A stretch of DNA of 64,000 bases, taken from Achromobacter sp. RTa. Lineage in GTDB: Bacteria; Pseudomonadota; Gammaproteobacteria; Burkholderiales; Burkholderiaceae_B. Every line of letters begins with the position of its first letter. The first letter of the stretch is position 1. The position numbers and the translations under genes are program-made. Shown piece by piece: positions 45,549-54,046 of this stretch. Below the pieces are notes generated by a model that worked only from the letters and a program-made list of their open reading frames with translations, ran no database searches and had not been told where the DNA came from. Location of the stretch: contig NZ_JPYO01000007.1 in NCBI RefSeq assembly GCF_000757485.1, forward strand, positions 83,221-147,220, written 5' to 3'.

Positions 45549-46871
45549 ATGGAGACATTCATGAGCAGCACGCTGCAATCGCCCATACCGGCCCCCGTCG
45601 ATCGAACCACCGACTCCAAAATATTCTGGCGCTTGATCCCCATCATCCTGGTCAGCCTGGTCGTGAACCAGCTGGACAAGGTCAACGTGGCCTTCGCAAA
45701 GCTGGAGATGGCTCCCGACATAGGATTGAGCAGCGCGGCGTACGGGCTGGGCGCGGGCATTTTCTTCATCGGCTATTGCCTGTTCGAAGTGCCCAGCAAC
45801 ATGCTGCTGCACCGCCTTGGAGCCAGGATGTGGATCACGCGCATCATGGTGACCTGGGGCATCCTGTCGGCCTGCACCATGTTCGTGACCGGCCCCATGT
45901 CCTTTTACGTCGTGCGGTTCCTGCTCGGCGTGGCGGAAGCCGGCTTCGCGCCCGGCATCATGCTCTATGTCAGTCAGTGGTTTCCGGCGCGCACGCGTGG
46001 CCGGGTCATCGCCACATTCATGACGGCGCTGCCCATATCTGGCGTTATCGGCAGCCCGCTGTCCGCCTGGCTGATGACCGCGTCGCCGGACTTCCTGCCG
46101 ATCAAGGGCTGGCAATGGATGTTCCTGTGCGAAGGCCTGCCCGCCGTCTTTCTTGGCTTTCTGTTCTGGACGATGGTGCCGGACAGGATCGACGACGCAC
46201 GCTGGCTCACCAGCCAGGAGAAAGCGGCGTTGAAGGCGGAAGTCGGCGATACCGACCAGCACCGTTCGGGCAGCTTTGCGCGCGGCCTGTCGGATGGACG
46301 CGTCTGGATGCTGTGCCTGATCTACTTCCTGTTTGTCGCGGCGCTGTATGGGGTCAGCTTCTGGCTGCCGACCCTGATCAAGACACTGGGATTCTCGGAC
46401 CTGCGCCAGATCGGACTCCTGACCGCGCTGCCCTACGCGGCGGCCGTCGTCACCATGCTGGCGCTGGCCTGGAATTCCGACCGCACCAGCGAACGGCGCG
46501 GCCACCTCGCGGCCGCCGGCCTGCTGGGCGGAGTCAGCCTGGCGCTCAGCGTGGTCTGGCATGCGGATCCCTGGTGGTCGTTTGGCGCGCTGATCGTGGC
46601 CATGGCGGGGATCGTCACCACCATTCCGCTGTTCTGGAACCTGCCGACCGCGTTTTTGAAAGGAGCGACTGCGGCAACCGGGTTTGCCCTGATCACGTCG
46701 ATCGGCAACCTCTCCGGGTTTGTCGCGCCGTACATGATGGGGGCAGTCAGCGAGGCTACCGGAGCCACCTCCATGGGCATGTACACGCTGGCGTGCGCGG
46801 CCTTCGCGGGCGTCGTGTTTACGCTGCTGGTCCCCGCCCGGCTGGTGGAGCGCGCAGGAGGCCGCCGATGA
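45549..46871 (+). CDS. MFS transporter (anion:cation symporter type)
   Basis: 440 residues, 12 hydrophobic segments; IPIILVSLVVNQLDKVNVAFAK at the start, then GYCLFEVPSNMLLHRLGARMWITRIMVTWG, the ACS-family motif. Such transporters take up aromatic or sugar acids by proton symport. Overlaps the next SDR gene by 4 bases, so the substrate probably feeds the SDRs. Confidence 0.9.
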   Translation: METFMSSTLQSPIPAPVDRTTDSKIFWRLIPIILVSLVVNQLDKVNVAFAKLEMAPDIGLSSAAYGLGAGIFFIGYCLFEVPSNMLLHRLGARMWITRIMVTWGILSACTMFVTGPMSFYVVRFLLGVAEAGFAPGIMLYVSQWFPARTRGRVIATFMTALPISGVIGSPLSAWLMTASPDFLPIKGWQWMFLCEGLPAVFLGFLFWTMVPDRIDDARWLTSQEKAALKAEVGDTDQHRSGSFARGLSDGRVWMLCLIYFLFVAALYGVSFWLPTLIKTLGFSDLRQIGLLTALPYAAAVVTMLALAWNSDRTSERRGHLAAAGLLGGVSLALSVVWHADPWWSFGALIVAMAGIVTTIPLFWNLPTAFLKGATAATGFALITSIGNLSGFVAPYMMGAVSEATGATSMGMYTLACAAFAGVVFTLLVPARLVERAGGRR

Positions 46872-47644
46872 GCCGCGCGGCCGCCTCTGTTTCGCCCCGC
46901 GTCGCGCTGGTCACGGGCGGCGCACAGGGAATCGGCCGGGCGATCGCTTCCCGGCTGGCGGCGGACGGCATGACCGTGCTGATCGCCGACCGGGACGCAC
47001 CGGGTTCGGAAAGGCTAGCGGCATCCCTGCAACGACAGGGGTCCCGCGCGCATGCGCTGGCAATGGACGTAGCAGATCCGGCGTCGATCGCCGCGGCATT
47101 CGACGATATCGAGCGGAACCATGGACGCTGCGACGTGCTGGTCAACAATGCCGGCATGGCGGGCGCCCGACCGTTCATGGACTATCCGTTGGAACTCTGG
47201 TCCCAGGTATTGGCCGTGAACCTGACGGGGCCTTTATTGTGCGGGCAGCGCGCCGCGGCATTGATGGCCCGGGCGAGCTGGGGCCGCATCGTCAATATTG
47301 CGTCAATCAGCGGCGTGCGCGCCAGCCCCGGCCGCAGCGCCTATGGCGCCTCCAAGGCGGCGCTGATCGCGCTGACGCGGCAGATGGCCGTGGAGCTCGC
47401 GCCCCTGGGCATCACGGCGAATTGCGTGGCGCCCGGCCCCATCGAGACGCCGCTGACTCGGGACCACCATACGCCGCAGACCCGGCAGTCGTATTACCGT
47501 AGCGTGCCGCAGCGCCGTTATGGCGAACCCGAGGAAATCGCCAGCGCCGTGGCCTTTCTAGCAAGCGACGGCGCTGCCTACGTCAACGGCCATACCCTGG
47601 CCGTGGATGGCGGCTTCCTGGCAGCGGGATTCCTGGAAACCTGA
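46868..47644 (+). CDS. SDR-family dehydrogenase
   Basis: 258 residues: TGGAQGIG cofactor loop, NNAGMAGARPF, catalytic YGASKAA and VAPGPIETPLT. Starts inside the MFS stop (ATGA), so it is co-translated with it. The pair of SDRs in the locus suggests a substrate with two alcohol/ketone steps or stereo-inversion. Confidence 0.92.
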   Translation: MSRAAASVSPRVALVTGGAQGIGRAIASRLAADGMTVLIADRDAPGSERLAASLQRQGSRAHALAMDVADPASIAAAFDDIERNHGRCDVLVNNAGMAGARPFMDYPLELWSQVLAVNLTGPLLCGQRAAALMARASWGRIVNIASISGVRASPGRSAYGASKAALIALTRQMAVELAPLGITANCVAPGPIETPLTRDHHTPQTRQSYYRSVPQRRYGEPEEIASAVAFLASDGAAYVNGHTLAVDGGFLAAGFLET

Positions 47645-47688
47645 GCGTTGCGGAGACCGCAGGCAAGCCCGGCAGCTCTACGGATTGG

Positions 47689-49176
47689 TCAAGCTGCCTG
47701 TTTGTCGCCGCTTTGCGGGTAGAAGATGGCGCGGCTGGGGTCGAAGCCGTAGCGGTGCTCGAATTCGGTGGCGTCCGCAGCCAGCGCCAACACGGAATCC
47801 AGGATGAAATCGGCCTTGGCGTCGGGCAGCAGGACGCTGAAATTCAGCCTGACGAAGCCGGGCTTTTCGATTTCGCGGCCATCGAGGATGGCCTGGCGCA
47901 TCTGGCTGGATTCGGCCTCGCCGATCTGCAGCAGGCGGTGGACGTAAGGCCCCGCGCAGGCGCAGCCCCCGCGGGCCTGGATGCCGAAGCGGTCGCTCAG
48001 CATGCGGGTCACCAGCTGCTGGTGCACGAAGCCGCCCTTGCCGTTGCGCACCCGGAAGGAAAAGATCGGCAACCGGTTAGCCGTGAGCGAACCCAGCAGT
48101 TCGAGCTGCGGCGCGCCCTTCCACCTGGCCAGCGCGCGCTGGACGAAATACGCATTCCGCTCGCGCATGAAGTCTGCCCCCAGCGCCTCTTTCACCAGCA
48201 GAGCCAGCGCGGCGCGGATATCCCCGACCACGTTGGGCGTGCCGGCTTCCTCGCGCGCTTCCAGGCTGCCGCTGTAATCGTGGCCGGCAGGCGACACGAA
48301 CTTTACGGTGCCGCCGCCGGGCCAGGTGGGCTTGGTATCGAGGACCGCGTCGCGGCGCACGATAAGCACCCCCGATGCACCGGGCCCGCCGATGAATTTG
48401 TGCGGCGAGAAGACAATCGCGTCGATGCGGGAGTCGGCGGCGGGCGACATGCTGACGGGCAGGTAGGGCGCGCCGCCGGCATAGTCCCACAGCATTTTGG
48501 CGCCCGCTTGCTTGACCCGCCGCGTTATCCCCGCCACGTCCGCCACGATACCCGTCACGTTGGAAGCGGCGGACAGGGCGCAGATGACGAGCGCGTCGCC
48601 GGCGCCGGCCAGGGCCGCGTCGAGCTGGGTCAGGTCGGGACCGCCTTCCGGGCTTTCCGCCAGTTCGATGAGTTCAGCCCCGCATTCCCGCCAGGGCAGG
48701 ATGTTGGAATGGTGCTCGTAGGGCCCGATGACGACCCGGACCTTCCTGCCGGCGGCCAGCGCGGCGGGCACGCCGAACAAGTGCACCAGGCGGTTGATGC
48801 CCGCAGTGGCGCCGGAGCCGGCGAAGATCACCGCATGCTCATCGCCCGCGCCGCAGCAGCGGGCGATCGCCGCGCGCGCTTCGCGGCGCAGCCGCGTAAT
48901 GTAGCCGCCGCAGAAAGAGGCCTCGGTGTGCGAATTGGCGTAGTACGGCAACACCTGCTCCAGCACGAAACGCTCCACCTGCATGAGCGCCCGGCCCGAA
49001 GCGACGTAGTCGGCATAGACCAGCGGCTTCGCGCCGTAGGGGCCGTCGACCAGCGCGTCCTTGCCGATCAGCCCATCGGCGAGCGCCGCGGCGGCATCGC
49101 CCGTTTTCAGGCTGGCTTCGAACTGCTGCAATGGCCGCGCTGCGGCCGGGCTGGGCTGATTGGAGGGGGCGTTCAT
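47689..49176 (-). CDS. Class V aminotransferase, cysteine-desulfurase-like
   Basis: 495 residues, longer than SufS/IscS. PLP Lys260 in FSPHKFIGG, EHHSN (His155/156 stacking on PLP), SAASNVTG and, far downstream, GGCACAGPY, a Cys-containing loop at the desulfurase position. The extra C-terminal region (PDAKADFILDSVLALAAD onward) is unlike standard desulfurases. Could be a selenocysteine-lyase-like or a specialised C-S lyase. Divergent from an Lrp regulator. Confidence 0.88.
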   Translation of the reverse strand: MNAPSNQPSPAAARPLQQFEASLKTGDAAAALADGLIGKDALVDGPYGAKPLVYADYVASGRALMQVERFVLEQVLPYYANSHTEASFCGGYITRLRREARAAIARCCGAGDEHAVIFAGSGATAGINRLVHLFGVPAALAAGRKVRVVIGPYEHHSNILPWRECGAELIELAESPEGGPDLTQLDAALAGAGDALVICALSAASNVTGIVADVAGITRRVKQAGAKMLWDYAGGAPYLPVSMSPAADSRIDAIVFSPHKFIGGPGASGVLIVRRDAVLDTKPTWPGGGTVKFVSPAGHDYSGSLEAREEAGTPNVVGDIRAALALLVKEALGADFMRERNAYFVQRALARWKGAPQLELLGSLTANRLPIFSFRVRNGKGGFVHQQLVTRMLSDRFGIQARGGCACAGPYVHRLLQIGEAESSQMRQAILDGREIEKPGFVRLNFSVLLPDAKADFILDSVLALAADATEFEHRYGFDPSRAIFYPQSGDKQAA

Positions 49177-49284
49177 GGAGAAAGGATTCCGGTCTAGTTC
49201 GGAATATCATACGATGGATACTTCGTTGAAACATCACCGAAATTTTGCCAATAATCTCCAAAAACGGGTCAATTGATCTTAATA

Positions 49285-49758
49285 ATGGAAAAAATAGACA
49301 AACTTGATCTAAGCATTATCTCTTGCCTGTTGAAAGACGGTTCGCTGTCGCAACGCGAGCTTGCCGATCGCGTCGGACTTTCGCAGAACGCCTGCTGGCG
49401 CAGGCTGCAGCGCCTGAATGCCTGCGGGATCATTCGCGGCACGCGGGCCGAGGTCAATCTGGTGGAGCTGGGGCTGGACCTGACGGTATTCGTGATGATC
49501 CGCACCAGCCACCATGCCAAGGACTGGGCCGACGGCTTCCGCCGCCACGTCGAGCGGCTGCCCGAGGTGACGGAGTTCTATCGCATTGGCGGGGACTGGG
49601 ACTACCTGATCAAGGTAGCCTGCCGAGGCATGGCTGGGTACGACCGCTTCTACCAGAAGCTGATCACGGACTTCGAGCTGTCCACCGTGACCGGCTTCTT
49701 CAGCATGGAAGCCATTATCGAGAACCGGCCTCCGGACCTGCGGCAGCTGGAAGCCTAG
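49285..49758 (+). CDS. Lrp/AsnC-family regulator
   Basis: 157 residues: HTH at the N-terminus (KIDKLDLSIISCLLKDGSLSQRELADRVGLSQNACWRRLQRL) and an RAM ligand domain (VFVMIRTSHHAKDWADGFRRHVERLPEVTEFYRIGGDWDYLIKV). Divergent from the aminotransferase gene across 108 bp, its probable target; amino-acid-sensing is expected. Confidence 0.93.
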   Translation: MEKIDKLDLSIISCLLKDGSLSQRELADRVGLSQNACWRRLQRLNACGIIRGTRAEVNLVELGLDLTVFVMIRTSHHAKDWADGFRRHVERLPEVTEFYRIGGDWDYLIKVACRGMAGYDRFYQKLITDFELSTVTGFFSMEAIIENRPPDLRQLEA

Positions 49759-50407
49759 CGCTTGCGGGCGGCACGGCGCCGGCATGAGCCGCCGGCCGGC
49801 GCTTCAGCAGGAACAGGAACACATGCTGGAATGTATCGCCGATGCTGTGCAGCGGCCCGCCCACGCTTGGGATAGGCGGCGTGAAGGCATCGAACAAGCC
49901 AAGCGCCATGGGCAATACCGGGTAAGGCGCGCGGTCTGGCCGATCGTTGTAGCCCAGCACCAGCAAGCCTCCTGGCTTCAGCACCGCTTCGCAGTTTTCC
50001 AGCAGATTCCTGCAATCCCGGGCCTCGTCGATCCCGAAGCCCAGCAGCCCGTTCGCCACCACCACGTCGAACACATTGCCGCCGTAATACCCCGCCATGC
50101 GGGTGGCGCTGCCAGTCCAATGCCTGCCCGGCTGGCCGTATGCCGCCTTGCGCGCATCGATATCCAGCGAATGGAACTCCGTATGCAATAAGCGGGGATA
50201 GTGCCAGTTGTGCTTGTCGATACCCACGAACAGCGTCTTGACCGGGCCACGGGCCTCTGCGGCCATGCCGTTGATATAGCCGAAAACCGCCTCTTCCAGA
50301 AAGCGGCGGTTCGCAACGCGCAGCCTGAAATCGATGCCCAGCCTTTCGGCCGCCCTCGGGGACAGTTTGAACAGCGCTCTCTTCAGCAAATAGCGCAGCT
50401 TGCGCAT
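49715..50407 (-). CDS. SAM-dependent methyltransferase-like protein
   Basis: 230 residues. A degenerate Rossmann methyltransferase: VKTLFVGIDKHNWHYPRLL, DVVVANGLLGFGIDEARDCRNLLENCEAVLKPGGLLVLGYND with the post-I/motif III pattern. N-terminal helices could mediate membrane association. Its 3' end overlaps the end of the Lrp gene by 44 bp on the opposite strand. Substrate unknown. Confidence 0.75.
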   Translation of the reverse strand: MRKLRYLLKRALFKLSPRAAERLGIDFRLRVANRRFLEEAVFGYINGMAAEARGPVKTLFVGIDKHNWHYPRLLHTEFHSLDIDARKAAYGQPGRHWTGSATRMAGYYGGNVFDVVVANGLLGFGIDEARDCRNLLENCEAVLKPGGLLVLGYNDRPDRAPYPVLPMALGLFDAFTPPIPSVGGPLHSIGDTFQHVFLFLLKRRPAAHAGAVPPASARLPAAAGPEAGSR

Positions 50408-50599
50408 CCCCTATTCCCTTTCCATGCCATGAACGGCGCCGGCACGCGCGGACCGCGGCCGTCTGCCTGCAAGGAAAGATATCCAGCGGCGCCAGCGGCA
50501 GATATAGGATCGGGCTGATTCTGGAATTCCTTGATGGGTTTAGTTTCCGAGCGCGGTGCCGTTCTACAGGGCAGCACGAACAAAACAAAGGAGAACCCA

Positions 50600-51136
50600 A
50601 TGAATATCGGCCTGAATACCGCCGCCCGCCTGTTTGCGGCCGCCCTGACGACCAGCGTTCTGTTGGGCGCCAGCCCGAACGCGCTGGCCCACCCAGCAAA
50701 CTACAAGAACACGCGTGAATACCAGGACGCCTTCGCTTGCGGCAAGGAATCCCTGGAGAGCGATCCCAGCGGCAATTCCGCGGTGTCGTACTGCGTCGGC
50801 AATTCGCGCGACCCGTCCAGAATCGAGATGCAGGCATACAAGGACGCCGTCACCGCCGCCAAGCGCCCTGCCGCGCAAGCCACGGCTTGCACCTTCGGAT
50901 ACGGGGTCTACCAGGCCAATGGCTCACGCGCCGACAACTTCGAAGAAGGCCCGCAGAAGGTCACGACCATGAAGCAGGTCGCCCTGCTGGCGTCCGGCCG
51001 GGAAATCCAGGTATACGACGCCCAGGGCAGGTCCATTCCGCTGAATATCCTGCAGCAGTGGTTCAAGGGCACCGCCAAGGGGATCAGCCTGACGCCCCTG
51101 GCGCTGAAGACCTGCTCCAAGCAGCAGATCGGATAA
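50600..51136 (+). CDS. Exported protein (unknown)
   Basis: 178 residues after a strong AAAGGAG. Signal peptide (AARLFAAALTTSVLLGASPNALA) then a mature part with four Cys (AFACGKESL, VSYCVGN, ATACTFGYG, LKTCSKQQ). No family recognised. The same frame continues after the stop as a decayed ORF to 51453, so the gene may once have been longer or next to a related domain. Confidence 0.65.
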   Translation: MNIGLNTAARLFAAALTTSVLLGASPNALAHPANYKNTREYQDAFACGKESLESDPSGNSAVSYCVGNSRDPSRIEMQAYKDAVTAAKRPAAQATACTFGYGVYQANGSRADNFEEGPQKVTTMKQVALLASGREIQVYDAQGRSIPLNILQQWFKGTAKGISLTPLALKTCSKQQIG

Positions 51137-51453
51137 GCGGATATTTCTATTTCAGGCACGGGGGCCGGTGGCGAGGTGGACCCGACGAAAGGAATCGCCG
51201 TCGGCACGGTATTCGAGCGCGCCGCCTTTATCCCGCATGGCGCCTATTTCCATATCACGTCCTTCGACGATAAGCGGATCGTGCGGGAAAGCGGCTGAGG
51301 CGACGGCAAGCCGGCCATCGTCAACAAGGTGCCCAAGGGCGTGGGCAGCACCTTTGAGCTACAGTTTCCGCCCCCAAAAAAAAGGTCACCCGCTGGGCTC
51401 TGGATTACGGCCAACGCATCAAGGTGTCGGAAGGCAGCAAGCAGACGCACTGA
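51137..51453 (+). pseudogene. Decayed coding remnant with nonsense and poly-A frameshift
   Basis: In the frame of the preceding gene, protein-like sequence follows (GVFER-like: GIAVGTVFERAAFIPHGAYFH...). It is interrupted by TGA at 51296-51298 and resumes (GDGKPAIVNKVPKGVG...) to a run of eight A residues (51376-51383). There the frame must shift by one for the sensible ending VTRWALDYGQRIKVSEG to the stop at 51451. No start of its own. Adjacent to the IS3-type fragment. Confidence 0.6.
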
Positions 51454-52272
51454 ATTATAGAAATCATCAATGTACTCGGCCAAGCTTAACGTAGCAGCAT
51501 CGCGGTCTGAGTAGATATGCTTCTTGATGTGTTCCTTCTTCAGGCTACCGAAGAAGGACTCGGCTAGAGCGTTGTCCCAACAGTTTCCCCGCCTGCTCAT
51601 GCTCGGCTCAAGATGATTTGCTTTGCAGAAACGTCGCCAGGCATCACTGCCATACTGAGTGCCTTGATCTGAATGGATCAGCGTGCGTTGAGGGCGTCGA
51701 TCTCGTACTGCTTTGGCAACAGCATCGAGGACTAATTCTCGATGAATTGTCGGCCTTGTAGCCCAGCCAACGATCTTTCTAGAAAAAAGATCCATGACTA
51801 CGACCAAATAAAGCCAGCCTTGCCAGGTTCGAATGTAGGTGATGTCTGTTACCCAGGCCTCGTTGGGTCTGGAAACGGTAAATTTGCGCTGCAACAGGTT
51901 GGGAATCAGCGGTGATGGTTTGGGGGCTGGAATATGCCTCGTGCGATATCCATGCAGCGCGCGCAAGCCGTTCTCCCTCATAAGTCGCGCCACTCGATGC
52001 TTACTGCACGTTTCTCCGTGCTCTCGCAAGTCTTGCAGGACTCGGGGAGCGCCGTAGATGCCATGGCTGGCAATGAAGGAGGCACGAATCAAGCGGAGAA
52101 GCCGAACGTCCTCCTGCGCCCGATCAGATACTGGATCACTTAGCCAAGCGTAGTAGCCAGCACGCGCGACGCCAAGAACCCGGCACATAACTGAAATGCT
52201 GTGGTCGTCGCTGTGCGCTTCGATGAATCTATAGGCTCGCCTTACTCTGCTTGGTGTCTTGTTCCCAGACAT
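51446..52272 (-). pseudogene. IS3-family transposase OrfB, 3'-truncated
   Basis: Catalytic DDE residues are present: WVTDITY (Asp), HSDQGTQY (Asp) and DNALAESFF (Glu), preceded by the HTH_21 segment HGIYGAPRVLQDLREHGETCSKHRVARLMRENGL. After YIDDFYNSVR the usual RRHSxLG ending is replaced by sequence read backwards from the neighbouring pseudogene; the fused frame runs on to 51244. OrfA, needed for frameshift expression, is missing. Confidence 0.85.
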
Positions 52273-52328
52273 AGATCATCTCCAATCGGTTCAGATGCTA
52301 CTCCTGTCCACTGAACCCTGGTAACTCC

Positions 52329-52341
52329 AGTCTGACACCTT
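52329..52341. repeat. Half-copy of the 19-bp inverted-repeat element (R5)
   Basis: AGTCTGACACCTT followed by ATT, identical to the right arm of the full elements at 52939 and 53937. It lies 26 bp past the stop of the orphan immunity-like gene. Confidence 0.65.
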
Positions 52342-52366
52342 ATTTATTTTTTTCTATACCTTATTT

Positions 52367-52801
52367 TTAGAGCGTATGATAAAAGTCCACTATGGAAGAT
52401 ACACCTACCTTCCACTGAGAAATTATCATCCCATCCGCGTTAATTTCAGCCCTTTCAGGGATGTAGATATTCACATTATCGGGAACAAATGGCACAGAAA
52501 GCTCATCCAAAAAGAGCACGCTATTTTGAATATACGCGCCCCCCTCAATAAATACCACCCAATAGAACAAAAAATTTGACACACTAGGATCCCACATCGA
52601 CGTCAGCAACGCTGAATGTCTACCATTTTGCAGCCCCTCAGCCAAAGATTGCTTCCAGCTCCTTAAGTAATCGTCTTTAGACCAATACCCCACCGGCGCA
52701 AAGAAACTCTCTTTATAACCGTCAATTTCCACTTCACCGCGCAATACCGCCTCATCAAACTCTTTGAGAACCTCGCCTTTCAGGCTAATACTAAAACTCA
52801 T
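52367..52801 (-). CDS. Orphan immunity-like protein 1
   Basis: 144 residues (MSFSISLKGEVLKEFDEAV..., acidic, aromatic-rich, no membrane segment), GC-poor compared with the chromosome. No family recognised with certainty. The start ATG overlaps the TGA of the toxin-tail fragment at 52798-52800, the classic toxin/immunity coupling, so it most likely neutralised that toxin. Start chosen for this overlap rather than an upstream TTG. Confidence 0.65.
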   Translation of the reverse strand: MSFSISLKGEVLKEFDEAVLRGEVEIDGYKESFFAPVGYWSKDDYLRSWKQSLAEGLQNGRHSALLTSMWDPSVSNFLFYWVVFIEGGAYIQNSVLFLDELSVPFVPDNVNIYIPERAEINADGMIISQWKVGVSSIVDFYHTL

Positions 52802-52932
52802 TTTTTCACCCAATTCAGATCTTTGTCATAGGCACCCACTCTCCCGCCTCGACGATCAAAAACCTTCCAGCCATCCGAAACATTATGACCATCAACGTCA
52901 GGGGTAATGTAGTTTTTCCCATTCCAAAAAAC
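52798..52932 (-). pseudogene. Orphan toxin C-terminal tail 1 (Ntox21-like)
   Basis: The leftward frame has no start and opens inside the repeat. It gives MGKNYITPDVDGHN and GWKVFDRRGGRVGAYDKDLN, ending at a stop overlapping the next gene start. The YITPDVDGHN..W..FD...R.G.YD..LN pattern is the C-terminal signature of small polymorphic-toxin tails similar to bacterial toxin 21. About 44 codons survive of a longer toxin. Confidence 0.6.
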
Positions 52933-52938
52933 AGGAAA

Positions 52939-53005
52939 AAGGTGTCAGACTACATTTTCGCGAACGACTTAGCCCCGCCGGCAGGGAAATGTAGTCTGAC
53001 ACCTT
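52939..53005. repeat. 67-bp element R1 with 19-bp perfect inverted ends
   Basis: AAGGTGTCAGACTACATTT at 52939-52957 and its exact inverse at 52987-53005, with a 29-bp GC-rich centre. Same ends and a similar centre as R2. Could fold as a hairpin in RNA and act as a terminator, or be a MITE-like unit. Confidence 0.85.
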
Positions 53006-53013
53006 ATTCTTCC

Positions 53014-53163
53014 CAGATTCGAGTAGTACGCCTTGCGTGCTTGCTGCAGGTTGTTGGCGGCCGTCACCGCCTCCTTGGGGTCCAGGCTTTTGGCTTGTAC
53101 CTCCAGTGCTGCGATATCAGCCTGCAGGATTTTCGCCACCGCCGCGCAAGCCGCCGGACTATC
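53014..53163 (-). pseudogene. Duplicated cdiA pre-toxin fragment
   Basis: 150 bp matching 55236-55385 of the main gene without gaps (about 136 identical). Leftward it encodes PAACAAVAKILQADIAALEV... and ARKAYYSNL, the region that joins the pre-toxin domain to the toxin. Bounded on both sides by R1 and R4 and carries no start. Confidence 0.85.
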
Positions 53164-53166
53164 AGG

Positions 53167-53186
53167 AAAATGTAGTCTCACACCTT
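53167..53186. repeat. Half-element R4
   Basis: AAAATGTAGTCTCACACCTT, the right arm of the element with one change, three bases before the stop of orphan immunity gene 2 (leftward reading). Confidence 0.7.
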
Positions 53187-53189
53187 ATT

Positions 53190-53627
53190 TTATTTCCTCA
53201 TCTCACCTATAAACCCAAAATTCCCTGCAAATTTTGTCACATCCACACATCCCGGACGAAACACGACACAAGTGATAGGAAGATTAAATAACAAGCAATC
53301 TTCCAAATTTATCTCCCTATAAAACGGCCCTTGAAACTCCTCTATACCAGCCTTACTGGCTTCAAATCGACATGCACTTACCTTTTTTTTCCTTGCAAGA
53401 AGGTCACTCACGCGAGCCACCCAGAATGAACTCGCGCCCTGAGTTTTGAATGCATTTTCTAATCGAAATGCATCGTCTTCAAATATCGCCTTATCATCTA
53501 TGCAAAAAACACTCCACGACCGCCTGCCCACTTCGATTTCGTCAAGATCTCCACTTTCAAGTAAGAGTTTTTTTATATCGACAAGGCAATTCCCTTCCAA
53601 ATCGATACTTCTATCACTTTGATCCAT
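53190..53627 (-). CDS. Orphan immunity-like protein 2
   Basis: 145 residues from the ATG that overlaps the end of the toxin tail (MDQSDRSIDLEGNCLVDIKKLLLES...). Acidic, with four Cys, low GC; no family recognised. The 20-codon longer frame would overlap the tail further and is not needed. Start/stop overlap with the upstream tail implies a toxin/immunity pair. Confidence 0.65.
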   Translation of the reverse strand: MDQSDRSIDLEGNCLVDIKKLLLESGDLDEIEVGRRSWSVFCIDDKAIFEDDAFRLENAFKTQGASSFWVARVSDLLARKKKVSACRFEASKAGIEEFQGPFYREINLEDCLLFNLPITCVVFRPGCVDVTKFAGNFGFIGEMRK

Positions 53628-53799
53628 AACGAATTTCCCTCGTCGTACGCCCATTTGGATTTTGAAACTCAATCGTTGTACGGCCATCCCGACTAGGGCG
53701 CATTATAACTGTACTACCATCCCCAAACGTACCGATGCTAATATCGCCCCGGCTGGTTGAGACCGTCTTTACGTTAGCCGGCTTCAAAGGGATACAAGG
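53614..53799 (-). pseudogene. Orphan toxin C-terminal tail 2
   Basis: Leftward frame open from a TAG just upstream, without a start: SRGDISIGTFGDGSTVIMRP, then RDGRTTIEFQNPNGRTTREIRYG and a stop overlapping the immunity gene. The GRTTIE(F/I)QNP..GR..REIRY ending is common at the extreme C-terminus of CdiA/RHS-type polymorphic toxins. About 61 codons remain. Confidence 0.6.
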
Positions 53800-53830
53800 C
53801 TACCGTCCAGTGTCCAGCCGGCTCAGAGGT

Positions 53831-53922
53831 GCGGATTCGAGGCTTAATCTGTTAAACAAAGTCCAAGCTTTGGGTGTCAGAACAAGCTGCTCGAATCCGC
53901 TGTGGTGATAGCTAATCACCAC
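53831..53922. other. Non-coding stretch with two dyads
   Basis: The 137 bp from 53800 to 53936 has no gene. GCGGATTCGAG (53831-53841) recurs inverted at 53890-53900, and GTGGTGAT-AGCTA-ATCACCAC (53902-53922) is a perfect hairpin without a T-tail. Function unknown. Confidence 0.5.
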
Positions 53923-53936
53923 GCCGACCAAGATAC

Positions 53937-54002
53937 AAGGTGTCAGACTACATTTCGCGAACGGCTTAGCTCCGCCTACAGAAAAATGTAGTCTGACACC
54001 TT
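53937..54002. repeat. 66-bp element R2 with 19-bp perfect inverted ends
   Basis: Same ends as R1 (53937-53955 and 53984-54002) and a related centre (CGCGAACGGCTTAGCTCCGCC against CGCGAACGACTTAGCCCCGCC, quoted in parts), so R1 and R2 are copies of one element. Confidence 0.85.
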
Positions 54003-54046
54003 ATTTTTCGTGCCTTAACCAAACTGTCCGAGAAATCCGGGTCAGC

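Larger units (their letters stand above)
51446..52341 (-). mobile_element. Truncated IS3-family insertion sequence
   Basis: Contains an OrfB-type transposase without OrfA and without its normal C-terminus. The right end carries AGTCTGACACCTT (52329-52341), a half of the repeat family described below, so the IS was probably inserted into or truncated at such an element. No complete terminal inverted repeats or target duplication are seen. Confidence 0.7.
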
